From RHLJ01 sp965247355 (GTDB taxonomy: Bacteria; Bacteroidota; Rhodothermia; Balneolales; Balneolaceae): a stretch of 64,000 bases of DNA. Below, one piece after another: positions 34,002 to 41,797 of this stretch. Made by a program: the position numbers and the translations under genes. The stretch's first letter is position 1, and the number at the start of each line of letters is the position of its first letter. The stretch is taken from the NCBI GenBank assembly GCA_965247355.1, contig OZ252011.1, forward strand, positions 930,001 through 994,000, read 5' to 3'. The notes below the pieces were generated by a model. It was not told where the DNA came from. It did no database searches and worked only from the letters and a program-made list of their open reading frames with translations.

Positions 34002-35030
34002 TCAGGCTGATTTCTCTAAAAGATGAGAGCTATTTAATTCCGAAACAGATGAACAGCCAAGCAAAGTGAGGATGATCTTCAAATCGTTAGTCCAGTGATC
34101 TAAAAGCTGCTGGGCGCCCTCGAGTCCTGATTCCGAAATAGCTTTTATGACTGGCTGAGCCGAAGCAGTAAAATTAGCACCCAGACATAATGCTTTGGCA
34201 ATATCATGAGCAGATCGAATTCCTCCGGAGGCGATCAATCCAAAGCTTCGCTCCCATTGTAACGTACTGATTTGTTTAAGGCATTCGACGGTAGGGATTC
34301 CCCATTCATCAAAGTTATGATTCGGTGTTTTATTCGATGATCGATAATTCTCGACCTTAGCCCAACTGGTCCCTCCTGCTCCGGCTACATCCAACACTTC
34401 AACTCCTGCATTCAACAATCGCTTCGCAACGTATTTAGATATTCCTGCTCCTGTTTCTTTCACAATTACAGGGACATTGGAATCTTTGACCAGTTGCTCA
34501 ATTCCGTTTAAAACCCCTTTGAAGTTTCGGTCGCCCTCTGGTTGCATAAGTTCCTGGAGTGGATTGAGATGGACAATGATGGCATTGGCTTCTATACTGT
34601 TTGTTAACAACATGATGTTGTCTTTGGAGAAGCCGTTTATCAATTGAACTCCACCAATATTGGAACAGATAAATGCATTGGGAGCTTTTTCCCGAACTAC
34701 CGAAAAGGTTTTTGTGAGGGTCTTATCCTCCAGCATAGCACGCTGACTCCCAACTCCAAACGGAAGATTATTCGCTTCACAAAATTCAGCAATAATAGCG
34801 TTAACCGGACCTGCATCAGCATATCCGCCGGTCATTGAAGAAACAAATAATGGGAAAGAAAATGATCTACCTAAAAAAGAAGCTTCTGTAGAAACTTCAT
34901 CAAGGTTTACTTCGGGAAGTGCATTGTGATTAAAATAATACCGATCAAATCCCGTGGATTGAGAATATTGAGTCCCTTCAGTTACGGTAAGTTCAACGTG
35001 ATCTTTTTTTCTTTGTCTGATATCTGCCAT
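34002..35030 (-). CDS. fni: Type 2 isopentenyl-diphosphate delta-isomerase
   Basis: A 342-residue FMN-dependent enzyme that interconverts IPP and DMAPP. Markers are RKKDHVELT at the N-terminus, PLFVSSMTGGYADAG, LPFGVGSQRAM, HLNPLQELMQPEGDRNF, PVIVKETGAGIS and the flavin-site IASGGIRSAHDIAKAL. The internal ATG at 35030 (MADIRQRKKDH) matches the family start; the in-frame ATG 36 bp upstream adds an unusual leader. It precedes the polyprenyl synthase gene on the same strand. Confidence 0.93.
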   Translation of the reverse strand: MADIRQRKKDHVELTVTEGTQYSQSTGFDRYYFNHNALPEVNLDEVSTEASFLGRSFSFPLFVSSMTGGYADAGPVNAIIAEFCEANNLPFGVGSQRAMLEDKTLTKTFSVVREKAPNAFICSNIGGVQLINGFSKDNIMLLTNSIEANAIIVHLNPLQELMQPEGDRNFKGVLNGIEQLVKDSNVPVIVKETGAGISKYVAKRLLNAGVEVLDVAGAGGTSWAKVENYRSSNKTPNHNFDEWGIPTVECLKQISTLQWERSFGLIASGGIRSAHDIAKALCLGANFTASAQPVIKAISESGLEGAQQLLDHWTNDLKIILTLLGCSSVSELNSSHLLEKSA

Positions 35031-35080
35031 GGATTGAAGTTCCAAATTATGGGTTACAAATCCCAACTATTTATATCGAA

Positions 35081-35169
35081 GTCATCCTGAGGATACTTCC
35101 GAAGGATCTGTTCAGCTATTTATTCTGAGATCAACGTTATGCAGGTTCTTCGCTTCCGCTCAGAATGAC
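35081..35169. repeat. Dispersed inverted-repeat element, family 1 copy a
   Basis: An 89-bp element bounded by GTCATCCTGAG on the left and CTCAGAATGAC on the right, which are inverted copies with one mismatch. Each arm extends inward (GGATACTTCCGAAGGATC and GGTTCTTCGCTTCCG). Related copies occur at 41708-41779 and 45169-45244. It lies in the 269-bp gap between the SDR gene and fni. The rest of that gap shows no gene; a fragment near 35271-35290 (GATTGCTTCGCTTCGCTC) looks like part of a further repeat of this kind. Confidence 0.8.
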
Positions 35170-35299
35170 ATGAAAAAATATCGAGACTAAAGTGTCCTTT
35201 TTGAGGAGATAAACCATTCACGATCCCGAGAATTCTGGAGAAGTGATCTCTGTTTCCTTGCTTCGAAAATGAGATTGCTTCGCTTCGCTCGCAAATGTT

Positions 35300-36019
35300 T
35301 TAAGGCAAATAAGAGCCACTATTCACATGAAAAACCTGGCCTGTGGCATGTTTCAGCTTTCCTTCTGCTAAGAATAGCACCAGATTGGCAAATTCATCAG
35401 GTGGAGCGATGGAATCCAGAAATAAGCCTTGAGTGAGATATTCTTCCCCATAGACTTCAATGGAATCTCTTGCCATGTCCGTATCTACAAAACCGGGAGC
35501 AATCGAATAAGCGGTAATCCCATCTTTACCGAAACTACGAGCGATCGACTTAGTCAATCCAATCATTCCGGCTTTACTGGCTGCATAAGAAGCATATTCC
35601 TGTGTATCACCACGTTGGCCTGCACGACTCGAAATATTGATGATCCTCCCTTCTATTCCTCGTTCTTTCCATGCGTTGATTGCCCATTTACAAAGGAGTC
35701 CAGCTGATCTTAGATTCACCTGCATGGTCTGATCCCAGTTCTCCAGCCATTCTTCGTCAGAAACCGAAAAATCGGCATCCATAAAGATTCCTGCATTGTT
35801 TATGAGTACTTCAGGGATTTGTTCTGCTGCGAATAGTTCTTTGAGTTTGGCTACTTCTTCGGGTTTCGAAAGGTTACAGGCTATGTGGGTGTATTGGGTA
35901 TTGGTTGACTGTTTAATTGTAGTTCGGGAAGTTCCAATAACCTTATGACCGTGATCCAATAACAAATCTGCAATTGCTTTACCTATTCCGCGGGATGAGC
36001 CTGTGAGGAGTGTTTTCAT
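35300..36019 (-). CDS. Short-chain dehydrogenase/reductase
   Basis: A 239-residue classical SDR. The NAD(P) motif is TGSSRGIG near the N-terminus, followed by NNAG and the catalytic Ser and YxxxK (NISSRAGQRG, YAASYAASKAG would-be triad region with Tyr-Ala-Ala-Ser-Lys). The closing PGFVDTDMA block fits 3-oxoacyl-ACP reductase-like enzymes, but the substrate is unknown. The ATG at 36019 (MKTLLTGSSRG) is the natural start; a longer open frame upstream would overlap the divergent DUF4160 remnant. Confidence 0.9.
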   Translation of the reverse strand: MKTLLTGSSRGIGKAIADLLLDHGHKVIGTSRTTIKQSTNTQYTHIACNLSKPEEVAKLKELFAAEQIPEVLINNAGIFMDADFSVSDEEWLENWDQTMQVNLRSAGLLCKWAINAWKERGIEGRIINISSRAGQRGDTQEYASYAASKAGMIGLTKSIARSFGKDGITAYSIAPGFVDTDMARDSIEVYGEEYLTQGLFLDSIAPPDEFANLVLFLAEGKLKHATGQVFHVNSGSYLP

Positions 36020-36056
36020 ATTGTGTTTTCTAAAATGTCTGTTAACTTTGCTAAAT

Positions 36057-36281
36057 ATGAGTCCAACAATTTTCAGATACAAAGGATATCGTTTCGTTTT
36101 CTTTTCAAGAGAGGAAGACTGAATGCATGTTCACGTTATTCATGCTGAAGGAGAAGCAAAAGTTTGGATGGAACCCAAAATTGAACTTCACAAATCGGTA
36201 GGCTTTAGTTCAAAGCAAATAAATGAGCATCATGATGAAATCAGAACAAGCTGGAACAACCATTTCGAAAATAAAGACTGA
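36057..36281 (+). pseudogene. DUF4160 gene interrupted by an in-frame TGA
   Basis: Reading from the ATG at 36057 gives MSPTIFRYKGYRFVFFSREED, then TGA at 36120-36122, then in the same frame MHVHVIHAEGEAKVWMEP and on to TSWNNHFENKD with a stop at 36279-36281. The two parts together match a whole DUF4160 protein (about 74 residues), with the stop falling just before the conserved HVHV region. The downstream half begins with ATG at once after the stop, so reinitiation could yield a 52-residue fragment. DUF4160 is usually paired with DUF2442, as here. A nonsense mutation is the simplest reading. Confidence 0.8.
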
Positions 36282-36501
36282 GATTACTAACATCTCTTCC
36301 CATGGAATATGGTTATTTCATGAAGGAAAAGAGTACTTTCTTTCTTACAAAGAATTTCCTTGGTTTAAGGATGCCAAAGTTCAGGAAATACTAAATGTTC
36401 AAACTCCCTCCCAAACACATTTCTACTGGCCTAATTTAGATGTGGACTTGCATTTAGATTCAATTACGGACCCAGAAAATTATCCGTTGGTAGCTTCTTA
36501 A
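36223..36501 (+). CDS. DUF2442 domain protein, partner of DUF4160
   Basis: A 92-residue (or 88-residue, from the ATG at 36235) protein of the DUF2442 family. Markers are SSHGIWLFHEGKEYFLSYKEFPWFKDAK and the end block HFYWPNLDVDLHLDSI. In many genomes DUF2442 follows DUF4160 in a small two-gene unit with toxin-antitoxin-like spread; its activity is unproven. It overlaps the broken DUF4160 frame by up to 59 bp and itself looks intact. A weak hairpin (GAGGTT/AACCTC, 36542-36559) lies in the gap to the convergent DUF2480 gene. Confidence 0.85.
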   Translation: MSIMMKSEQAGTTISKIKTEITNISSHGIWLFHEGKEYFLSYKEFPWFKDAKVQEILNVQTPSQTHFYWPNLDVDLHLDSITDPENYPLVAS

Positions 36502-36581
36502 AAAGAGATTCGTTATTCGTGAATCGTTAATTGCAGTTTTGGAGGTTCCAAAAAACCTCGAAACCATCAACCAATCATCAA

Positions 36582-37091
36582 CTAACGACTTGCAACCGGT
36601 ACAAAACTGCAAGCTTCACCGTACATAATCTTTTTTGCTGTTCCCAGTAACTTATTGGTAGTCAGTAGATAAATGGAATCAGGGACGTGTATATCACCAC
36701 AGCCTTTCAGAAGGACGAACTTGTCCTGATACTCACTCCAGTCAAAGGCTTCCACCCTTCTTCGGTATAGCTCATGAACTACTTCTTTCTTTGTTAAGTG
36801 AAAGACTTCTTTCGCGTGTTCGTTGGCATGAGAGGTAATCAACATCCAGGCCCAGGGAGCGATAATGGCATCGGTAGAACAAAAAACAGATAGGTATTGG
36901 TCTTGATACTGCGACCAGTCGTAATCCTTTAAATGCTCACGGAAATCAGTCTCTTTCAGTAGCAACCCCATGTGCAGAAAGTCTTTGATATCCAGCTCCG
37001 CTATTTGAGTGGAATCATGAAACAGCTTGGCAAGGTCTATGGTGACCAGCTTCGTGTTTGCTTTTACTTTATTTAGGATTTCTTTGGGCAT
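36582..37091 (-). CDS. DUF2480 family protein at the end of the suf operon
   Basis: A 169-residue protein matching the DUF2480 family of Bacteroidota. Two internally similar halves are visible: DFREHLKDYDWSQYQDQYLSVFCSTDAIIAPWAWM and VEAFDWSEYQDKFVLLKGCGDIHVPDSIYLLT. The conserved Cys residues (VFCSTD, KGCGD) and position downstream of the suf genes hint at an iron-sulfur-related role, which is inferred from context only. It is separated from the sufA-like gene by a 136-bp repeat element. Confidence 0.8.
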   Translation of the reverse strand: MPKEILNKVKANTKLVTIDLAKLFHDSTQIAELDIKDFLHMGLLLKETDFREHLKDYDWSQYQDQYLSVFCSTDAIIAPWAWMLITSHANEHAKEVFHLTKKEVVHELYRRRVEAFDWSEYQDKFVLLKGCGDIHVPDSIYLLTTNKLLGTAKKIMYGEACSFVPVASR

Positions 37092-37110
37092 GTTTGTTTC
37101 TACATTTTAT

Positions 37111-37246
37111 CCCTCCTTGGGGAGGGACAGAGTCAAAACTTGTTTTGGCTCAGGGAGAGGACGGAATTAGCTCGTTTTTATTTTCCACCACCGTCCTCCC
37201 TCTGAAATCCAGCAAGCAGAATTTCTGTCTCCCTCCAAAGGGAGAC
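37111..37246. repeat. Dispersed repeat element, family 2 copy a
   Basis: A 136-bp element with inverted arms: CCCTCCTTGGGGAGGG at the left and GTCTCCCTCCAAAGGGAGAC at the right. The internal block GACAGAGTCAAAACTTGT continuing through TTTGGCTCAGGGAGAGGAC is shared word for word with the copy at 39432-39561, while the centre differs. It carries no coding frame. It lies between the sufA-like and DUF2480 genes, in the same orientation as the other copy. Confidence 0.85.
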
Positions 37247-37259
37247 ACTCTTCTTTACA

Positions 37260-37598
37260 CTAAATACTAAAAGATTCCCCGCAGGAACACGTTCGGCTGG
37301 CGTTAGGATTATGGAAATGGAATCCCTGACCTTCGAGTCCGTCGGTATAGTCGAGTTCGGTTCCGGCCAGATATAGATAGCTTCTCATATCCACCCAGAC
37401 TTTTAGTCCGTCTTTCTCAAACACCTGATCCTGTTCTCCGGGTTGTTCATCAGAGGCAAAATCAAGGTTATAAGTCAGCCCGGAGCATCCACCACTCTCA
37501 ACGCCTACTTTAAGAAAAGTGTCGCTGGAAATGCCTTTTTCAGAGCGAATTTCATCAATTCTCTGAATGGCTCTGTCGCTGATGGTGATCTCGCCCAT
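37260..37598 (-). CDS. A-type iron-sulfur carrier (SufA/IscA family)
   Basis: A 112-residue A-type carrier that receives and passes on iron-sulfur clusters. The three ligand cysteines are in VESGGCSGLTYNL and the C-terminal CSCGESF. It is in the suf operon, 4 bp after the Nfu-like gene, so a SufA role is most likely; the sequence alone does not separate SufA, IscA and ErpA. Length is normal. Confidence 0.92.
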   Translation of the reverse strand: MGEITISDRAIQRIDEIRSEKGISSDTFLKVGVESGGCSGLTYNLDFASDEQPGEQDQVFEKDGLKVWVDMRSYLYLAGTELDYTDGLEGQGFHFHNPNASRTCSCGESFSI

Positions 37599-37602
37599 TT
37601 CT

Positions 37603-38154
37603 TTAAACTGAGATTACCTGAATTTCGGGGTCAATTCTTTTTACCATGCTTTCGATAGCGTATAAGGTTCCTGAAGTCGCTGTCGGACAAGTTCCGCAAG
37701 CACCCTGATAGTGAACTTTAAGACGATTGCTTTCCAGTCCGAGAACTTTCAATCCACCACCATCTGCTAATAAATAAGGTCGAACCTGTTCGTCAAGCAT
37801 GCGGTTAATTTCCTGTAAACGAGGATCATCAGATTCCATCGCTTCTTTACTTACATGTACTTCAGAATCATCTTCCGCATGTAATTGAGGCTCAGCTTCC
37901 CGGATTGGCGGAGCCAGTTTACGAAGTAATTCTGACCATACAGCACTTCCATCCTGAGTTACAGTGATATACTTATCCACGTAATACACATTGATTACGC
38001 TATCAATATCAAATAATGCTGATGCAAGCTCATCTCCTTCTGCCTCAGCCGCATTTTCGAAGGAACGGGTTGTCCCATTTGTAAGCGGTTCAGCCAATAC
38101 AAATCGCATGGCATCGGGATTAGGAGTACGTTCTATTTCTTTAATTTTAGCCAT
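37603..38154 (-). CDS. Nfu-type scaffold/carrier protein with Nfu_N domain
   Basis: A 183-residue protein with an N-terminal Nfu_N domain (RTPNPDAMRFVLAEPL ... ALFDIDSVINVYYVDKYITVT) and a C-terminal NifU-like domain with the cluster-binding CxxC (QGACGTCPTATSGT). Such proteins carry 4Fe-4S clusters from the Suf scaffold to target enzymes. It lies 12 bp after sufS and takes the place where other lineages have sufE or sufU; none of those is seen in the operon. Confidence 0.92.
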   Translation of the reverse strand: MAKIKEIERTPNPDAMRFVLAEPLTNGTTRSFENAAEAEGDELASALFDIDSVINVYYVDKYITVTQDGSAVWSELLRKLAPPIREAEPQLHAEDDSEVHVSKEAMESDDPRLQEINRMLDEQVRPYLLADGGGLKVLGLESNRLKVHYQGACGTCPTATSGTLYAIESMVKRIDPEIQVISV

Positions 38155-38166
38155 TGTAGTCTCTTT

Positions 38167-39414
38167 TTATTCGAAAAATTCTTTAGTGTATTCAATGCCT
38201 TCCACTAAACGATCAATATCGTCTTCATTATTATAAAATGAAATGGAAGCGCGTAAAGTGCCGGGGATGTTAAAGTGATCCATCACTGGTTGTGCGCAAT
38301 GATGTCCGGTTCGGACTGCAATTCCTTCTTTATCGAGGATAGTACCGGCATCTGTAGGATGAATTCCATCCAGTAAAAATGAAATTACAGATGCTTTTTT
38401 ATGAGCTGTGCCAACGATTTTAAGTCCTTCAACCTTGCTCAGTTTCTCTGTGGCGTATTTGACTAATTCAACTTCACGAGCAGCTATATTATCCATTCCA
38501 ATTGTGTTCAGGTAATCAATAGCCGTTCCAAGTCCAACTCCGGCTGATATTGGAGGTGTGCCTGCTTCAAATTTATGAGGGAGATCATTCCAGGTTGTTT
38601 TCTCGAACGTTACCTTATCGATCATATCTCCTCCTCCTCGATATGGAGGCATGGCATCCAGCAATTCTTTCTTTCCATAAAGGATTCCGAATCCTGTTGG
38701 ACCACACATTTTATGTGCTGAAAATGCGTAGAAGTCAGCATCTAATTCCTGAACATCCACTTTTGAATGAGGTACTGCCTGAGCTCCATCTACTAACACA
38801 GGAATATTTCGCTCATGGGCAGCGTCAATAATTTCTTTAACCGGATTAATAGTTCCGAGAGCATTCGATACATGAATTATGGATACAAACTTTGTCTTAT
38901 CAGAAAGCAATTCATAGAATTTCTCCATGATCAGCTCGCCATTTTCATCCATTGGGATAACTTTGAGCTTAGCACCGGTTTGTTCACCTATTATCTGCCA
39001 TGGAACAATATTAGCGTGATGTTCCATTTCCGTAACTAAAATCTCATCTCCTTCTTTGAAATGAGTCCGGCCATAACTGCTGGCTACCAGGTTGATGGAA
39101 TCAGTGGTTCCGGTCGTGTAAATAACTTCTTCCTGATAACGGGCATTGATCAACTCACGAACTTTTTCACGTGTTGCTTCAAAAGCATCCGTAGCGTGCT
39201 GACTCAAAGAATGAATTCCACGGTGCACATTTGCGTGTTCATGTGAGTGATACGCGTTAATCCGATCCACAACCACCTGTGGCATTTGGCTACTCGCACC
39301 GTTATCCAGATATACCAATCTCTTCCCATTCACTTCTTGATTAAGAACGGGAAACTGAGCTCGTATTTCATCCCAGTTAATGTTGGTTGGTATGTCTGTT
39401 TTGGTTTGATTCAT
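38167..39414 (-). CDS. sufS: Cysteine desulfurase SufS
   Basis: A 415-residue class V PLP aminotransferase-fold enzyme that extracts sulfur from cysteine. The PLP Lys lies in SAHKMCGPTGFGIL and the persulfide Cys in RTGHHCAQPVM, which is the SufS-type (group II) motif. The N-terminus NWDEIRAQFPVLNQEVNGKRLVYLDNGASSQ is characteristic. It is separated from sufD by a 164-bp gap containing a repeat element, so it may be expressed partly independently of sufBCD. Confidence 0.96.
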   Translation of the reverse strand: MNQTKTDIPTNINWDEIRAQFPVLNQEVNGKRLVYLDNGASSQMPQVVVDRINAYHSHEHANVHRGIHSLSQHATDAFEATREKVRELINARYQEEVIYTTGTTDSINLVASSYGRTHFKEGDEILVTEMEHHANIVPWQIIGEQTGAKLKVIPMDENGELIMEKFYELLSDKTKFVSIIHVSNALGTINPVKEIIDAAHERNIPVLVDGAQAVPHSKVDVQELDADFYAFSAHKMCGPTGFGILYGKKELLDAMPPYRGGGDMIDKVTFEKTTWNDLPHKFEAGTPPISAGVGLGTAIDYLNTIGMDNIAAREVELVKYATEKLSKVEGLKIVGTAHKKASVISFLLDGIHPTDAGTILDKEGIAVRTGHHCAQPVMDHFNIPGTLRASISFYNNEDDIDRLVEGIEYTKEFFE

Positions 39415-39431
39415 ATTAGCTTTTCTTGTGT

Positions 39432-39561
39432 CCCTCCTTGGGGAGTGACAGAGTCAAAACTTGTTTTGGCTCAGGGAGAGGACAATTTAGACATTCATTG
39501 CCATCACATCCTCTCTCTGATCATCCGCAAGCGGATAATCTGTCTCCCTCCAAAGGGAGAC
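39432..39561. repeat. Dispersed repeat element, family 2 copy b
   Basis: A 130-bp element with the same ends as 37111-37246 (CCCTCCTTGGGGAG at the left, GTCTCCCTCCAAAGGGAGAC at the right) and the same internal block. The centre differs and contains a small hairpin (ATCCGCAAGCGGAT). It fills nearly the whole gap between sufD and sufS. With copy a it flanks sufS-nfu-sufA as direct repeats 2.3 kb apart. Confidence 0.85.
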
Positions 39562-39578
39562 ATTTATCAAAATTTCAA

Positions 39579-40889
39579 TTACTTATTATCTCTGTTCGTG
39601 TATTGAATAACTTCATTCAGAAGTAATTTCTCAACGGATTCAACTTCCATGCTTTCAACGCTTTCTAAAGCGAATGCATACACAAGGAGCTCACGGGATT
39701 TCTGCTCGGTTAAACCACGACTTTGAAGATAAAAGACCTCTTCATCCTGCAGCTGACCAATAGTTGCACCATGAGAACACAATACATCATCAGCAAAAAT
39801 CTCTAACTGAGGCTTTGTGTTCACTTTTCCATTTTCTGATAACAACAGATTTCTGTTTTCCTGAAAAGAATCAATTTTCTGAGCGTCTTTGGCTACAAAA
39901 ATCTTTCCATTGAAAATAGAATGAGCGTTATCATTTACCACACATTTGTGGAGCTGGTGACTTTTACCATGTGCAAAACGGTGATCCATAATGGAATGCG
40001 TATCTGCAATCTGATCTCCATCTATAAGCACCAATCCATCAACTGTGAAATCAACTTCCTGATCGTTCTGAATTACTCTTGGCTCATTTCTAAAGAGCTT
40101 AGCTCCCAGACAGATAGTGTATGAGTGATACTCAGCATTCTTATCTAACATAGCGATCGGTCTCGATACGTGAGAAGCCTGTTTTGAATCTCTTTGAATT
40201 CTTGCATGGTGAACATTGGAACCGGTAAACATCTTGAATTCTGTTACCGGAACGTTCAGATACACATTATCAGCCAGACCGATGTGCTCTTCAATAATCG
40301 TTGATTTAGAGAACATTTCTCCTATGTACAACAATCTTGGAGTTGCGTAAAAAGCTTTATCAGCATCCGTAAATACATTCAGAATATGAATAGGAGCTTT
40401 TACAACGGTTTCTTCAGGAATATGAATAAAGGTTCCATCAGAGAACGCTGCATCATTGAAAGGAGCAAATACATCGTTTTCATAATTCGTAATAGTTCCT
40501 AAATAGGACTTCACCGAATCATGATCAGCGTAATTTGCAAGGTTTCCAACAATCACACCATTTGGTAAATCCGAGATTGATGATAGCTCTTCATTGTATT
40601 CACCATTTACAAATACCAATCGGGTATTCATAGCTTCCGGAAGGAAGTGATTAGAAATATCACCTAAATCTTTAGTCCCGGCTTCTTCAACAGAAACAAA
40701 AGTGTTTTTTGTGATTGATTTGAGATCAATAAATCTCCAATCTTCATCCTTTCGGGTTGGAAAAGCAGTATTCCGGAGTTCTTCCCTTCCACGTTCATTA
40801 ATCGCACGAATAGAAATAGATGTCCCTTTAGGCTCTACTTCTCCTCCGATATACGATAGCATTGTCTCTTTCTGTAATACTTCACTCAT
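39579..40889 (-). CDS. sufD: Fe-S cluster scaffold subunit SufD
   Basis: A 436-residue SufD that forms the SufBC2D scaffold complex for iron-sulfur cluster assembly. Markers are the beta-helix core (HHARIQRDSKQASH, DTHSIMDHRFAHGKSHQLHKCVV, QENRNLLLSENGKVNTKPQLEIFADDVLCSHGATIGQL) and the C-terminal FYLQSRGLTEQKSRELLVYAFA. The start overlaps the sufC stop by 1 bp. Normal length; order sufB-sufC-sufD is conserved. Confidence 0.95.
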   Translation of the reverse strand: MSEVLQKETMLSYIGGEVEPKGTSISIRAINERGREELRNTAFPTRKDEDWRFIDLKSITKNTFVSVEEAGTKDLGDISNHFLPEAMNTRLVFVNGEYNEELSSISDLPNGVIVGNLANYADHDSVKSYLGTITNYENDVFAPFNDAAFSDGTFIHIPEETVVKAPIHILNVFTDADKAFYATPRLLYIGEMFSKSTIIEEHIGLADNVYLNVPVTEFKMFTGSNVHHARIQRDSKQASHVSRPIAMLDKNAEYHSYTICLGAKLFRNEPRVIQNDQEVDFTVDGLVLIDGDQIADTHSIMDHRFAHGKSHQLHKCVVNDNAHSIFNGKIFVAKDAQKIDSFQENRNLLLSENGKVNTKPQLEIFADDVLCSHGATIGQLQDEEVFYLQSRGLTEQKSRELLVYAFALESVESMEVESVEKLLLNEVIQYTNRDNK

Positions 40890-41659
40890 TACTGAGCTCC
40901 ATTTAAAGCTAATTCTTTTTGCAGTTCATCATATCCATGAGCTTCTAACTCTTCAGCGAGTTCAATTCCTCCAGACTTGATGATTTTACCGTCCATCATA
41001 ACGTGTACAAAATGCGGCTTGATGTAGTTAAGTAGACGCTGATAGTGAGTAATCATAACAATAGCGTTCTTATCACTGGCTATTTTATTAACACCATCAG
41101 AAACAACTTTTAATGCATCAATGTCCAACCCAGAATCGGTTTCATCGAGGAAAGAAAGCTTTGGATCTAGCACGGCCATCTGGAAAATCTCATTCTTTTT
41201 CTTTTCTCCACCAGAGAATCCGGTATTGATAGAACGGCTCAGAAACTGATCCTTCATTTCAATAACATCCAGTTTGCTTTCGATATAATCTTCAAACTCC
41301 AGCGGATCCAGTTCTTCGCGCTCGTTCGCACGTGCAATGGTGTTATAAGCTTCACGAAGCAATGTTTTGTTGGTAATACCAGGAACTTCAACCGGATACT
41401 GGAAAGCAAGGAATAAACCTAAATGTGCTCGTTCATCAGCATCCATTTCTGTGATGTCTTCCCCTTCAAAAAGGATTTCACCTTCGGTTACTTCATATTC
41501 CGGGTGACCAGAAACAACTTTAGAAAGGGTACTTTTACCACTTCCGTTAGGTCCCATGATCGCATGGATTTCACCAGCGTTTACTTTCAGGTTTACACCC
41601 TTTAAGATTTCAATGTCTTCGCCTTCAACTGAGGCATGTAAATTTTTGATTTCTAACAC
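40889..41659 (-). CDS. sufC: Fe-S assembly ATPase SufC
   Basis: A 256-residue ABC-type ATPase, the energy-providing subunit of the SufBCD complex. Walker A is GPNGSGKST, the signature SGGEKKKNE is the SufC form of the ABC motif, and Walker B is LSFLDETDSGLDIDAL. Cytosolic; no membrane partner is needed. It is separated from sufB by a 138-bp gap holding a repeat and overlaps sufD by 1 bp. Confidence 0.96.
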   Translation of the reverse strand: MLEIKNLHASVEGEDIEILKGVNLKVNAGEIHAIMGPNGSGKSTLSKVVSGHPEYEVTEGEILFEGEDITEMDADERAHLGLFLAFQYPVEVPGITNKTLLREAYNTIARANEREELDPLEFEDYIESKLDVIEMKDQFLSRSINTGFSGGEKKKNEIFQMAVLDPKLSFLDETDSGLDIDALKVVSDGVNKIASDKNAIVMITHYQRLLNYIKPHFVHVMMDGKIIKSGGIELAEELEAHGYDELQKELALNGAQ

Positions 41660-41707
41660 GTCTTCTTCTTTGTCTTTTTTGATATTTAATTTCTTTCGTC
41701 AATAACA

Positions 41708-41779
41708 GTTATCCTGAGGACACCTCTGAAGGACCTAACTGAATATCCGTCTAGTTTCATCGCTTTCGCTCTGAATGAC
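41708..41779. repeat. Dispersed inverted-repeat element, family 1 copy b
   Basis: A 72-bp element with left end GTTATCCTGAGGACACCTCT and right end CGCTTTCGCTCTGAATGAC, matching the arms of 35081-35169 with a shorter centre. It lies between sufB and sufC and would form a hairpin in the sufB-sufC mRNA. Confidence 0.78.
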
Positions 41780-41797
41780 TTATCCAGTACCGGATAA

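Noticed and set aside
35265..35292. Third repeat family (GATTGCTTCGCTTCGCTCGC)
   Set aside because: Only a fragment and a single copy in the window; noted under the neighbouring repeat but not listed separately.
36001..36082. N-terminal extension of the SDR to 36082
   Set aside because: The family starts at MKTLLTGSSRG (36019), and the extension would overlap the divergent DUF4160 remnant.
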